Assembly (NCBI RefSeq): GCF_029278565.1
Contig: NZ_CP119559.1
Span: forward strand, 2,108,001 to 2,172,000
Reading direction: 5' to 3'
Length of the DNA stretch: 64,000 nucleotides
Source: Haloarcula halophila
Lineage (GTDB): Archaea; Halobacteriota; Halobacteria; Halobacteriales; Haloarculaceae
A program made the position numbers and the translations under genes. The notes under the pieces are model-generated. The model saw only the letters and a list, made by a program, of their open reading frames with translations, ran no database searches and was not told where the DNA came from. Positions 26,688 to 35,710 of this stretch are shown in pieces. Position 1 is the stretch's first letter; each line of letters opens with the position of its first letter.

Positions 26688-28684
26688 TGGTCTGGATCGA
26701 TCCCGCCGTAGCCGTAGTCCCCGTAGCCGCGTTCGCCGAACTCGTCGTTCGGGATCGGTGTCGGAGTCGCTGTCTCGGTGGGAGTCGGTGTGGATGTCGG
26801 CGTCGCAGTCGGTGTGGGGGTTGGCGTTGCGGTCGGCGTGGACGTAGGTGTGGGCGTAGGTGTTGCCGTCGGCGTCGGGGTTGGGGTAGGCGTTGGTGTT
26901 GCCGTTTGCGTCGGTGTAGGCGTGGGTGTCGGCGTCGGTGTTGGTGTTGCCGTCGGTGTCGGCGTGGGCGTCGGCGCTGCCGTCTCACCCTCGACGACCG
27001 ACTGCACCTGAGTCGGTGTCAGCGCCTCGTCGTAGAGCCGCAGATCGTCGACGCGTCCGTCCATGGCGTAGTAGGAGGCGAACCCGTTGTCCCCGCGGCC
27101 GACGGTCAGCGGGCGCGAGGAGTGGACGACCGACCCCGCCTGGCTGGCGTCGCGGTCGATCTCCTCGCCGTCGAGGTACAACACCAGGTCGGTCCCGTCC
27201 CAGGTGAGACAGACGTGGTGCCACTGGCCGTCGTGGGTCGCGTAGCCCCAGGGGTTGACCGTCGCGTGGCCGCTCTCGACGTGGACCGCCGCCCGCAGGC
27301 TGTTGTTCGTCTGCACGTCGAGGCTGTAGCCGGGATTTTCGAACCGTGGAACCCCCTTCTGGACGATCGTCTGGCTCGTCTTCCCGCTGGTGGTCCGGTA
27401 CCACCCGGCGATGGAGAGTTCGGCCGGACGCAGCGTCGACGCGTCGGCTATCTCGACGTAGTTGCCGTCACTGGCGCCGAAATCGATCGCCGACGCACCG
27501 ACCGTCCCGTCGACGGCCAGGTCGGGCGTTCCCTGGAGCGTTCCGTCGTTACCGCCGACGTCGTCGGCCACGACCGAGCCATCCGTCTCCTCGAACCGCC
27601 AGTGGGCGACCGGCGACGGGAGCGTTGGGGTCACCGTCTCGGTCGGTGTCGGCGTTGGCGTTGGGGTGGCTGTTGGAGTAGGCGTTGGTGTGGGCGTGGG
27701 AGTTGGGGTCGGCGTTGGGGTGGCCGTGGGAGTTGGCGTTGGAGTAGGCGTCGGGGTTGGTGTCGCCGTGGGAGTCGCCGTGGGAGTCGGCGTCGGCGTC
27801 TCTGTTGCTGTCGGTGTCTCGGACACTCCCTCGTACAGCCCGCCCACATCGCCGGCAGAGAGTGCCCGGTCGTACACCCGGACGTCGTCGATCCCGCCGT
27901 CCATGGCGTAGTAGGAGGTGTAGCCGTTGTCCCCACGGCCGATGAACAGCGAGCGGTCGGAGCCGACGACGGCACCCGACTGCGAACTGTCCCGAGCGAC
28001 CTCCTGCCCGTCCAGATAACAGACCAGGACCGCGCCGTCCCAGGTGAGACAGACGTGGTGCCACTGGCCGTCGTGGGTCGCGTAGCCCCAGGGATTGACC
28101 GTGGCCTGGCCGCTCTCGACGCCGACGTGAGCGCGGATGCTGTTGTCGGTCTGGACCTCGACGGCGTAGCCGGTGTCACCGAACCGGGCGTCGGCTTTCT
28201 GGACGATCGTCTGCCCGGTCTTCTCGCTGGTGGTCCGGTACCACGCGGCGACGGAGAGTTCGGCCGGGCGAAGGACCGACGCGTCGGCCACTTCGACGTA
28301 GGTGTCGTCGCCGGTCCCGAAGGAGTACGCTGTCGAGTCGTAGACGCCGTCGACGCCCTGGACCGGTGTCCCGCGGAGCGCGCCGTCGTTGCCGCCGACT
28401 GCGTCGGTCGCGGTCGCGCCCGTCCCGTCGAGGGGCCAGTGTGCGACCAACCCGTCCTCGGGGCCGACTACTGCCGGCGCGACGACGGTGTCGATCATCG
28501 ACACCGGCACGTCTAACGGAACGCCGCCGTAGCCAAGTCGCGCCGTCGTCGGGTCACCGCTCCCGAGACAGCCCGCGACCGACGGCAGTGCCGCCGCGCT
28601 CAGTCCCGTCAACTTGAGGACCGTCCGTCGTGACAGTCCGGAACGATCCGTGTCTTCGCCGGCTGGTGGTGGTTCGCCGCCCAT
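26684..28684 (-). CDS. Tat lipoprotein with two LamG domains and Pro-Thr linkers
   Basis: A 666-residue exported protein. [22 protein letters not shown] gives a twin-Arg signal and lipobox. Two concanavalin-A-like LamG domains follow (about 75-285 and 355-570), each with [47 protein letters not shown] and [15 protein letters not shown]. Each is followed by a Pro-Thr repeat linker, and the protein ends in a Gly/Tyr-rich tail ([12 protein letters not shown]). Such domains bind carbohydrate in surface proteins. First gene of an operon with the two beta-helix genes. The long antisense frame (26687-28516) is an artefact of composition. Confidence 0.85.
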   Translation of the reverse strand: MGGEPPPAGEDTDRSGLSRRTVLKLTGLSAAALPSVAGCLGSGDPTTARLGYGGVPLDVPVSMIDTVVAPAVVGPEDGLVAHWPLDGTGATATDAVGGNDGALRGTPVQGVDGVYDSTAYSFGTGDDTYVEVADASVLRPAELSVAAWYRTTSEKTGQTIVQKADARFGDTGYAVEVQTDNSIRAHVGVESGQATVNPWGYATHDGQWHHVCLTWDGAVLVCYLDGQEVARDSSQSGAVVGSDRSLFIGRGDNGYTSYYAMDGGIDDVRVYDRALSAGDVGGLYEGVSETPTATETPTPTPTATPTATPTPTPTPTPTPTATPTPTPTPTPTPTPTPTATPTPTPTPTETVTPTLPSPVAHWRFEETDGSVVADDVGGNDGTLQGTPDLAVDGTVGASAIDFGASDGNYVEIADASTLRPAELSIAGWYRTTSGKTSQTIVQKGVPRFENPGYSLDVQTNNSLRAAVHVESGHATVNPWGYATHDGQWHHVCLTWDGTDLVLYLDGEEIDRDASQAGSVVHSSRPLTVGRGDNGFASYYAMDGRVDDLRLYDEALTPTQVQSVVEGETAAPTPTPTPTATPTPTPTPTPTPTQTATPTPTPTPTPTATPTPTPTSTPTATPTPTPTATPTSTPTPTETATPTPIPNDEFGERGYGDYGYGGIDPDQ
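26757..26983 (-). repeat. Low-complexity Pro-Thr repeat (second linker of LamG protein)
   Basis: About 225 nt of 6-nt-like units encode Pro-Thr pairs with occasional Ala, Ser, Gln or Glu. It is within the coding frame and reads as a mucin-like spacer, a likely O-glycosylation or flexible linker region. It is prone to length variation by slippage. Confidence 0.85.
27625..27820 (-). repeat. Low-complexity Pro-Thr repeat (first linker of LamG protein)
   Basis: About 195 nt of the same type as the 26757-26983 repeat, lying between the two LamG domains and in frame. It separates lectin-like modules. Confidence 0.85.
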
Positions 28685-28965
28685 CGTGGTCTCTGTTCGC
28701 TAGCAGCAAATATGACCTTTTCTGCCGAATTATCAACACGAATACCCGGAATTACCGACGGATTCTACTACGTACGTCGATCTATCGGCCGAAACCGTGG
28801 CACAATATCACGGGCGATAGACAGCGATAGCCGAACCGCAGCCGAGGATACCCGACGAATCGACGCTCAGATCGGGTCGCTCACCTGTCGAACACCGTTC
28901 CGCGGGGCCGACCGCGTCGCCACGGGAGAAAGAACGATTAACTGCCTACCCGCCGTCCGGGACCT

Positions 28966-30393
28966 ATGGACACCCCCGACGATAGCTCCACTTCTCCCGA
29001 CTCGTCGCGGTCCCGCCGCTCGTTTCTGGCGTCGCTGGCCGCTGTCGGCCTCACTAGTGCCGTCGCCGGCTGTTCGTTCGACCGGCGCAACCGCGTCGAT
29101 CCCGGCGACGAGACGCCGACCGAGCAGCCGACGGAGACGCCGACGGCCCCGCCGACGACCGTCGACGAGCCCGACCCGTACTTCGATCCCGGGCCGACGG
29201 TGGCCGTCGAAACGGTCGCGACCGGCCTGGTCTCCCCGAGTTCGATGGCGACCGCGGACGACGGGACCGACAGGCGGTTCATCGTCGACCAGGCAGGACA
29301 GGTCCACGTCCACGGTCCCGACGGACTGGCATCCGAGCCCTTTCTGGACCTGACCGACCGACTCGTCGCCGTCGGGCAGGGACTCCCGAACTGGGTAGCC
29401 TACGACGAGCGCGGGCTGCTCGGGCTGGCCTTTCACCCCGAGTTCGCACAGAACCGCCGGTTGTACGTCCGGTACAGCGCGCCGGCCGACGACGACGAAC
29501 TCGACCACCGGGAGCGGCTCTCCGAGTTCACCGCGACCGCCGACGGCACCGCCGTCGACCGCTCGACCGAGCGAATCCTGCTGGATCTGCCGTGGCACCG
29601 CCCGATCCACCAGGCGGGGACGCTGGAGTTCGGTCCCGACGGCTACCTCTACGCGGCGCTTGGCGACGGGCTGAACCCGTTCAACGGACAGGACGTCACG
29701 AACAACTTCAAAGGAAGCGTTCTCCGGATCGACGTCGACAGCCGGACCGACGACAAACCCTACGGCATCCCCGCCGACAACCCGCTCGTCGGGAGCGACG
29801 GGTTGGACGAACACTACGCCTGGGGGTTGCGAAACCCCTGGAAGATGGCGTTCAGCGGTGACCGCCTCATCGTCGGCGACGTGGGCCAGGCGACCTGGGA
29901 GGAAATCAACGTTGTCCGGAAGGGCGCGAACTACGGCTGGCCGCTCAGAGAGGGCTTTCACTGTCACGACCCCCAACTGGGGACCAGTTCCGACGGCGAG
30001 TGTGTCACCCAGTCCGACCGCGGCGAACCGCTCGTCGACCCCGTCCTGGAGTTCCCCCACTTCACCGAAGACGGTGACGCGGTCGGCTTCGCGGTCATCG
30101 GCGGTCACGTCCACACCGGCTCTATCGACGCCATCCGGGACGAGTACCTCTTCGGGGCCTTCACCCGCTCGTTCACCGAGCCAGCGGGCCGGTTACTCGT
30201 GGCGACGCCCCAGTCGTCCGGCCGCTGGCCGGTTCGCGAGGTTCAGTTCGCCGACCGCGAGGAACTGGGGATCCAGGTACTTTCCCTCGGTGTCGACGGC
30301 GACGAGAGCTACGTACTGGGGACGACAGCGTCGCTCTCCGAGCAGCCACTGACGAAACAGCAGGGGGTCGTCTACCGGCTGACGCCGGCCTGA
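28966..30393 (+). CDS. PQQ-type aldose/sorbosone dehydrogenase, Tat lipoprotein
   Basis: A 475-residue secreted oxidoreductase of the GSDH family (six-bladed beta-propeller that typically uses PQQ to oxidise aldose sugars outside the cytoplasm). SRRSFLASLAAVGLTSAVAGC provides the Tat signal and lipobox, followed by a Thr/Pro linker. Family segments are clear: GLVSPSSMA, ERGLLGLAFHPEF, GTLEFGPDGYLYAALGDG, GSVLRIDVD, WGLRNPWKMAF, VGDVGQATWEEIN, GANYGWP. The catalytic His and cofactor contacts are expected in HQAG (IHQAGTLEFG). It diverges from the LamG operon across a 281-nt gap. A role in surface-sugar oxidation is inferred; PQQ synthesis genes are not visible here. Confidence 0.88.
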   Translation: MDTPDDSSTSPDSSRSRRSFLASLAAVGLTSAVAGCSFDRRNRVDPGDETPTEQPTETPTAPPTTVDEPDPYFDPGPTVAVETVATGLVSPSSMATADDGTDRRFIVDQAGQVHVHGPDGLASEPFLDLTDRLVAVGQGLPNWVAYDERGLLGLAFHPEFAQNRRLYVRYSAPADDDELDHRERLSEFTATADGTAVDRSTERILLDLPWHRPIHQAGTLEFGPDGYLYAALGDGLNPFNGQDVTNNFKGSVLRIDVDSRTDDKPYGIPADNPLVGSDGLDEHYAWGLRNPWKMAFSGDRLIVGDVGQATWEEINVVRKGANYGWPLREGFHCHDPQLGTSSDGECVTQSDRGEPLVDPVLEFPHFTEDGDAVGFAVIGGHVHTGSIDAIRDEYLFGAFTRSFTEPAGRLLVATPQSSGRWPVREVQFADREELGIQVLSLGVDGDESYVLGTTASLSEQPLTKQQGVVYRLTPA

Positions 30394-31317
30394 CTACAAC
30401 AGGCCGACCGACTCGTACCAGTCGACGGTCTCGGTCAGGGCCGACTGCCAGGAGCGCTGGCGGACCGGTGCGCGTTCGGTGAGTTCGGGCCGAACTGTCC
30501 CGAAATCGCCGCGTTCGAGGAACCCTTCGCCGGGCACCGGCGAGACGCCGACGCGGTAGAGCACGTCTAGCGTCGGCTTGATGCCCCACCGGGTGAGGCC
30601 GAACGGGACGTCGATGACCCGACAACGCCCGGGCGTGTGGTGGGCGATGGTCCCGAGCACCTGGCCGTTGGTGAGGTTCGGTCCCGTCACGAGGTGGCGC
30701 CCGTCCGCGCCCGCCGAGAGACAGTGCTGGATGCTGCCGACGACGTCGTCGACGTGGACGATGTTGTACTTGTCGTAGGTGTACAGCGGCGGCACCAGCA
30801 CCCGATTGGACGCGATCGGGCGCACCAGATCGTAGCGGGCCAGCCGGTAGTCCAGCGGGCCGAAGATGTACGTCGGGTACAGCACCGAGACGTCGAAGGG
30901 GTGGTCCCGCCGGAACAGTAGTTCTTCCGCGGCGACCTTCGACTGCTGGTACGTCGAGTTCGGGTCGCTCGGTACCTCGGGGTGAGCACCGATCGTACTG
31001 AGGAACACGACCCGCTCGACGCCGTGTTCGGCCGCCGCCGCGACCAGCCGCTCGGTCCCGCCGACGTTGGTTGACTGCATCTCGGTCTCGGCGTAGGTCG
31101 CGGCCCCCAGATGGACGACGGCGTCGGGTTCCGTGGTCGCGACGGCCGCGTCCAGCGAATCGTCGGTGAGGGTGCCCTCGACGACTGTCACGCCATCGGG
31201 AATCCGGGCGGTCGAGGCCGCGGGTCGGACGAGCGCGGCGACGTCCTCCTCCTCGGCTATCTCGGTCAGGAGGTTCAGGCCGATAAAGCCCGTCGCGCCG
31301 GTGACGAGCACCGTCAT
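30394..31317 (-). CDS. NAD-dependent epimerase/dehydratase (extended SDR)
   Basis: A 307-residue short-chain dehydrogenase of the extended type, commonly a nucleotide-sugar epimerase or reductase. The N-terminal Rossmann motif VTGATGFIGLN, the middle VVHLGAA, the Ser of FLSTIGAH and the catalytic YQQSK (Tyr-x3-Lys) are in place, followed by PTYIFGP. The ATG at 31317 is used because it overlaps the stop of the upstream oxidoreductase by 4 nt (ATGA). Longer frames run into that gene. It would make a modified sugar nucleotide for the surrounding glycosyltransferases, an inference from context. Confidence 0.9.
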   Translation of the reverse strand: MTVLVTGATGFIGLNLLTEIAEEEDVAALVRPAASTARIPDGVTVVEGTLTDDSLDAAVATTEPDAVVHLGAATYAETEMQSTNVGGTERLVAAAAEHGVERVVFLSTIGAHPEVPSDPNSTYQQSKVAAEELLFRRDHPFDVSVLYPTYIFGPLDYRLARYDLVRPIASNRVLVPPLYTYDKYNIVHVDDVVGSIQHCLSAGADGRHLVTGPNLTNGQVLGTIAHHTPGRCRVIDVPFGLTRWGIKPTLDVLYRVGVSPVPGEGFLERGDFGTVRPELTERAPVRQRSWQSALTETVDWYESVGLL

Positions 31318-32312
31318 CGCTGCACCCCCGCCTGCTCGTAGGCCGTATCGAGTATCTCGGCGATCGCGACCCCGCGATCGACCGGGGCGGCCGTGTCGGT
31401 GTCGCCCGCGGCGGCGTGGTCGGCGAAGTCGTGGATTCGGGCAGTGTGTGGGTCCTCCGTCCCGGCCGGGTAGAGGTCGGCGACACCGACGTCGACGATC
31501 GGGAGGTTCCCGTGTTCGAAGGCCAGCGGGCGGCCGTGGACCTCGCCCGACAGCCGGTCGGGTGTGATCTCCAGCCAGCCCTCGGTGCCGACGACGAGGA
31601 AGCGAGAGACGCCGTCGGTCTGTGTCCAGGTCGCCGAGAACTCGGCGGGGACGCCGGCAAACGACAGCGACAGCCGGGCGGCGTCTTCGACCGGCCGGTC
31701 CTGGAGGTGCCGGACGCTCGCGTCGGTCACGGTCGGCGCGCTCTCGAAGAGATCGAGGACCACGTCGAGCGTATGCGGGAAGAGGTCCCGGGCGACGCCA
31801 CCGCCCGATACGGACGGGTTGTAGTACCACCCCTGTCCCGGCGCTGCCGAGTGGTTCGCGACGGACACCTCGACGAGGTCGCCAAGCAACGCGTTCGACA
31901 GGAGTTCCAGCGCCCGCTGATAGTTCTCGTAGTACCGGTTGAGGTAGCCGACCTGCGTGACGACGCCGCGGTCGTGGGCGGCGTCGCGCATCCGGACCGC
32001 GCTCTCGGCGTCGATCGTCAGGGGTTTCTCACAGAGGACGTGACAGCCGGCCTCGACCGCCGACAGGAAGATCGATTCGTGGGTCGCCGGCGGCGTACAG
32101 ATCGACACCACGTCCAGTTCAGTCTCGGCGAGCATCGTCGTCACGTCCGGGTAGCCCGGCAGCGAGAACTCCTCGGCGGCCGCGGCGCGTCGCTCGTCGT
32201 CGCGTTCGGCGACGGCGGCGACCCGGGTCCGGGGGTGGCTCTCGAAGGCGGGGATGTGGTAGTCGGTCGCCATCCAGCCGGCGCCGACCACACCGACAGC
32301 CAGTGTCGTCAT
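31314..32312 (-). CDS. Gfo/Idh/MocA-family oxidoreductase
   Basis: A 332-residue NAD(P)-dependent oxidoreductase. The Rossmann motif is VGVVGAGWMATDYHIPAFE, followed by ELDVVSICTPPATHESIFL and the signature CEKPL (HVLCEKPLTID), whose Lys is catalytic. The C-terminal substrate domain shows GYLNRYYENYQRA and GGGVARDLFPHTLDVVLDLF. Start at 32312 gives MTTLAVGVVGAG, the usual family beginning; the frame from 32360 adds 16 unlike residues. Coupled to the epimerase gene, it probably works on the same sugar nucleotide. Confidence 0.9.
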   Translation of the reverse strand: MTTLAVGVVGAGWMATDYHIPAFESHPRTRVAAVAERDDERRAAAAEEFSLPGYPDVTTMLAETELDVVSICTPPATHESIFLSAVEAGCHVLCEKPLTIDAESAVRMRDAAHDRGVVTQVGYLNRYYENYQRALELLSNALLGDLVEVSVANHSAAPGQGWYYNPSVSGGGVARDLFPHTLDVVLDLFESAPTVTDASVRHLQDRPVEDAARLSLSFAGVPAEFSATWTQTDGVSRFLVVGTEGWLEITPDRLSGEVHGRPLAFEHGNLPIVDVGVADLYPAGTEDPHTARIHDFADHAAAGDTDTAAPVDRGVAIAEILDTAYEQAGVQR

Positions 32313-32409
32313 GCTGTCTCCGTCGACAGCCGTGGAGATAAACATAGGGATGCCGTTCACCGGTCGAGTCTGGGATAGAGTTAGGAGTCATGGCCGTGAA
32401 GGGGTCGTG

Positions 32410-33468
32410 ATGACCGATCTCACGACCTCGGTCCACCGGTCGATCACCGAGGTCAAACAGGGGGAGTGGAACGCGATCGTCGCCCAGCAGTCCCGTACCG
32501 GGAGCGTCTTCGAACGCTACGAGTGGCTGTTGGCCTACGAGCGGGGGACCGACGCCGTCGGCCACCACGTCCAGGTCCGCAAGAACGGGACGCTCGTCGG
32601 AGTCCACCCCTCGTTCGTCCGCTCGCTGCCGGGGACGCCGGTTCGGTTCCTTGGCCCGGCGATGCCCGGCTCGAACGGCGCGCTCGTCGCCACCGACGAG
32701 GCCGCCGTCTTCGACGCGATCGCCGACGAGATGGCCGCCGCGACCGGCGGACGGACCATCGGCCACCTGCTCAAGCCGGCCTCTCCCCGATCGCTCCGAT
32801 ACGCGACCCGGCTCCAGGCGCGAGGATACGTCCCGTCGGTTCGAGACTGTCAGTTCGAACTCGACATCGACAGGGACTGGGACGCGGTCGCGGCCGATCT
32901 GGCCCAGAAGAAACGCCGGAACCTCCGGAAGGCCGACGAGATGGGCGTCACGGCTACCGAGCTACCCGTCACCGACGCGTCCATCCGAACCTTCGCCCGG
33001 GACCACGAGACACATATGGAACGGATCGGCGGTCAGGGGACGACACCGTCGTTCCTCCAGGCGCTCCTTTCGACAGCAGGCGACCGGATCAAACTGTTCT
33101 CGGCCCAGGTCGACGGGGAGTCGGCGGGCCAACTGCTCGCTGTGGTCGGGCACGAACGGGACTGTCTGTACCTCCTCTTTCCGGCCTACGACGCCGACTT
33201 GTTCCGGTACTACCCGTCGGAAGTCCTCTACCGGGGTGCTATCCAGTGGGGCATCGACGAGGGACTCAGCACCTGCAACTACGGCGACACCCACCCCGAC
33301 ATCGACGACGGGACCTATACGTTCAAGTCCGACTTCGGCGGCGAACCGGTCGCGACGGTCCGCTGGGAACGGATCGGCTCGCGGGCGGGGAAGCTCCTCT
33401 ATCTCCTCGGCGGCGACCGCATCGTCGACAGAATCAGGCGGCCGATCGCCCGTCTGGTCGGCGCTTGA
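32410..33468 (+). CDS. FemAB/GNAT-like transferase
   Basis: A 352-residue protein of the FemAB-like (BioF2 acyltransferase, PF13480-type) group. Early residues TEVKQGEWNAIVAQQ and FERYEWLLAYE match the opening of that fold. A basic QKKRRNLRKADE segment (about 160-175) follows, then the second GNAT-like lobe with GESAGQLLAVVGH, LLFPAYDADLFRYYPSEVLYRGAIQWG, CNYGDT and TFKSDFGGEPV. Members use aminoacyl-tRNA or acyl-CoA to modify cell-envelope components. The ATG at 32410 gives a clean N-terminus. It diverges from the oxidoreductase gene across 97 nt. The substrate is unknown. Confidence 0.82.
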   Translation: MTDLTTSVHRSITEVKQGEWNAIVAQQSRTGSVFERYEWLLAYERGTDAVGHHVQVRKNGTLVGVHPSFVRSLPGTPVRFLGPAMPGSNGALVATDEAAVFDAIADEMAAATGGRTIGHLLKPASPRSLRYATRLQARGYVPSVRDCQFELDIDRDWDAVAADLAQKKRRNLRKADEMGVTATELPVTDASIRTFARDHETHMERIGGQGTTPSFLQALLSTAGDRIKLFSAQVDGESAGQLLAVVGHERDCLYLLFPAYDADLFRYYPSEVLYRGAIQWGIDEGLSTCNYGDTHPDIDDGTYTFKSDFGGEPVATVRWERIGSRAGKLLYLLGGDRIVDRIRRPIARLVGA

Positions 33469-33514
33469 CACAGCCTCGCCACCGTTTTTACGGGCTGGTC
33501 CGAACGGCACCACG

Positions 33515-34438
33515 ATGAGTCAGATCCCGCACCACTGTCGCGTCGAGACGGCACTCCCGGCCGCCACGGACGACTACTTTGCGGCCGAGCGGGAGACGCT
33601 CGACGCCTACCTGGATCTGGTCCCCGATAGCGTCGACCACACCGGTGACGCCGCCGTCGGGCCAATCGACGCCCTCCCCTGGCTGTACGTCGCGGACCTG
33701 ACCGGCTGGCGCGGGGCGACGCTCGCTCGGCTGCTGGCTGCACAGCGGGACTGTCCGTGCTACCAACTCTCGGCGATGGCCCGCGATGCGGTCCCGACGC
33801 TGTGGGAGGTCCTCCGGGCCAGCGCCGACGGGCCGGTCGTCGTCCACCTAGAACTGCGCGGTGACTCCGGACAGGTTCCCGGGACGCTCCGGGAGGCCCT
33901 CCGCCGTGGGTTCCGACAGCCCGAGCGGCAGGTTCCCGACGGACGCGACCCCGTCGCCGGCGAGGCGGCGAACACTGTCGTCGTGTTCACCGACACCCGG
34001 CCCTCGAAACGGCTCGCGTCGCCGCTGCCGGCCGCGACGACCCCGTACACCGGGGCCGTCCTCTCGTACGCGCCCCGACGGAGTATGCTCCCCGAACAGC
34101 CCGACGGGACGACCTACCTGGCCGAGCCGCCGGCGATCCACGAGCGGGAGGCGAAACTGGAGTCGTTCCTGCTGGAGACGATCCCTGACGCCCCGGACAG
34201 TGAGCAGTTCGTCGGTGCGGCCGTCGACGCGCTGTCGATCACCCACTCGGTGATCGGGAAACGGGACCTGCTGTTCGACGTGTCGCCGCGGCTCGCGCTG
34301 AAGTACGGCCGTCACCTGGAGACGCTGTCGCTGTCGGCCGCGCTCGATCGGTTCCGGGCAGACATCCTCGGGCAGGTCCCCCAGAGTCCGGGCAGCACCG
34401 ATCTCCGTGAAACGCTGGCGGATCTGCTTCGGGAGTAG
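33515..34438 (+). CDS. Uncharacterised protein, possibly a degenerate AAA+ ATPase
   Basis: A 307-residue acidic soluble protein following the FemAB-like gene by 46 nt. LYVADLTGWRGATLARLLAA sits where a P-loop could be but lacks the Lys (GAT instead of GKT). PVVVHLELRGD resembles a Walker B strand without its DE, and TVVVFTDTRPSKRL...GAVLSYAPRR is laid out like a sensor/arginine-finger zone of MoxR-type ATPases. This resemblance is read by eye only and could be coincidental. Starts at ATG 33515. If the reading is right it cannot hydrolyse ATP conventionally. Confidence 0.6.
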   Translation: MSQIPHHCRVETALPAATDDYFAAERETLDAYLDLVPDSVDHTGDAAVGPIDALPWLYVADLTGWRGATLARLLAAQRDCPCYQLSAMARDAVPTLWEVLRASADGPVVVHLELRGDSGQVPGTLREALRRGFRQPERQVPDGRDPVAGEAANTVVVFTDTRPSKRLASPLPAATTPYTGAVLSYAPRRSMLPEQPDGTTYLAEPPAIHEREAKLESFLLETIPDAPDSEQFVGAAVDALSITHSVIGKRDLLFDVSPRLALKYGRHLETLSLSAALDRFRADILGQVPQSPGSTDLRETLADLLRE

Positions 34439-34514
34439 CGACGGGGATCGCTTGCGGGGCTGTTCGTCTACAGGCGGAACAGGCCGAGCGCTTCGGGGCT
34501 CGACCCACGGCGGC

Positions 34515-35447
34515 TCACCGGGGCCTGGACTCCCGGTGTCGGGCCTGCTCGCGCAACCGTTCGATCCGCTCGTCCATCGGCGGGTGCGTCGACAGCAGCC
34601 GGGACAGCTCGTTTTCGTCGTCGCCGTGGACGTACAGCGGCGTCAGCGGCCCCAAGTCGGGTTTCGCGGCCCGCTCGATCTTCCGGAGCGCGCGGGCCAG
34701 CGCCAGCGGATCGCCGGTCACCTCGACGGCCCGGTCGTCGGCAGCCCACTCGCGGTGCCGGGAGTAGGCGAGGACGAGCAGCGTCACTGCGATTCCCAGC
34801 AGGCCGACGAGATACAGTGCGGTCCGCTGGGTCCGGGCGAACCACGAGCGCGACCAGCTCTCCGGGGCACCCCTGAGCAGCGCCAGCGCCCGAGCGATGC
34901 CGCCGGTCAGGACGACGACCGGCAAGACGACGAGACTCACCAACCCGACGAGACTACGGGTGAGGCTGTAGGCCAGCGTCTGGACGAGCGCGTCGCGGCT
35001 CTCCAGATGTGCGAGCTCGTGTGCGAGCAGCCCTTCGAGCTCCGCACCGGAGAGGTAGCCAAAGAGCCGCCGGTCGACGACAATCGCGGCACCGGCCCCG
35101 CCGACGGCGAAGGCGTTGGGGACCGGGAGCCGGGCGATCAGTACCTGTGGGCGACCGACATCCATCACCGAGAGCAGCCGATCCAGCCGCCGGTACACGC
35201 CCGGCGCGCGTATGGGTGGCAACTCGACGGCGTCGAGCGAGCGCTTGAGCTGTGTGGTCCCGGCCCAGTAACTCACCAGCCCGAAGACCACCGCGGTCCC
35301 GACGACGGCCGCCGCCGCGACCGCCGGTGACGGCCGCAGGCTCCAGAGCGCAGCCAGCAACCGGTAGCCGAGCCATGCCGCCAGGAGGTAGACGACGAGC
35401 GTGGAGAGCCCGACCACGGACAACACGAGACGGCGACCCACGCTCAT
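34515..35447 (-). CDS. M48-family membrane zinc protease (HtpX-like)
   Basis: A 310-residue membrane metalloprotease. Two N-terminal helices (about 8-27, 37-60) precede the catalytic zone: FAVGGAGAAIVVDRRLFGYLSGAELEGLLAHELAHLESRDA holds the HExxH motif (HELAH). The third zinc ligand is expected in EWAADDRAVEVTG. Two further helices sit between. HtpX-type enzymes degrade misfolded membrane proteins. I use ATG 35447; the frame from 35540 adds 31 residues of promoter sequence. It is divergent from the nifU-like gene. Confidence 0.92.
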   Translation of the reverse strand: MSVGRRLVLSVVGLSTLVVYLLAAWLGYRLLAALWSLRPSPAVAAAAVVGTAVVFGLVSYWAGTTQLKRSLDAVELPPIRAPGVYRRLDRLLSVMDVGRPQVLIARLPVPNAFAVGGAGAAIVVDRRLFGYLSGAELEGLLAHELAHLESRDALVQTLAYSLTRSLVGLVSLVVLPVVVLTGGIARALALLRGAPESWSRSWFARTQRTALYLVGLLGIAVTLLVLAYSRHREWAADDRAVEVTGDPLALARALRKIERAAKPDLGPLTPLYVHGDDENELSRLLSTHPPMDERIERLREQARHRESRPR

Positions 35448-35710
35448 ATCGGTCGTTCGATCCGGACTGTGGAAACCGCTTCGGTGGGTGTGGGTCGCTG
35501 CTGGCGTTGCTTCCCAGGGGCGGGGTCCGATCACCGGCACGGTGTCGACTGTCTGCGTAGCCAGATCTAGGCCACGCGAAAAGTAACAGATTCGGTAGGG
35601 TAAAGGTTGTTAGCACGACCTAAAATCGGTTTAGAGTGCCCAAAAGTCGCATATTTAGGACATCCTAATCGATCAGTTTTATTATAGTTGGGGCCGAAGT
35701 ACCGATCGTC
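35448..35710. other. 263-nt divergent promoter region, htpX-like and nifU-like genes
   Basis: AT-rich in the right half. It contains TTAGGA-CA-TCCTAA at 35655-35668, a weaker related element TTAG-N6-CTAA at 35610-35623 with the same 14-nt length, and a TATA-like TTTTATTA (35677-35684) that would give a leaderless nifU-like transcript. No gene is present. Confidence 0.65.
35655..35668. promoter_or_regulatory. DtxR-type dyad upstream of the nifU-like gene
   Basis: TTAGGA-CA-TCCTAA has perfect 6-bp arms carrying the TTAGG half-site of iron/manganese repressors (DtxR/IdeR/SirR type). It lies just upstream of the candidate TATA box at 35677-35684. A related perfect dyad lies at the DtxR-family gene 0.9 kb away. 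Confidence 0.6.

Noticed and set aside
26757-27820. Regular short repeats that could be mistaken for a CRISPR array
   Set aside because: The units are 6-nt-like, in frame and encode Pro-Thr, with no spacers of constant length and no cas genes.
26687-28516. 609-codon plus-strand frame opposite the LamG gene
   Set aside because: It is Arg/Cys/Gly-rich without domains; the minus strand has a Tat signal, LamG domains and Pro-Thr linkers.
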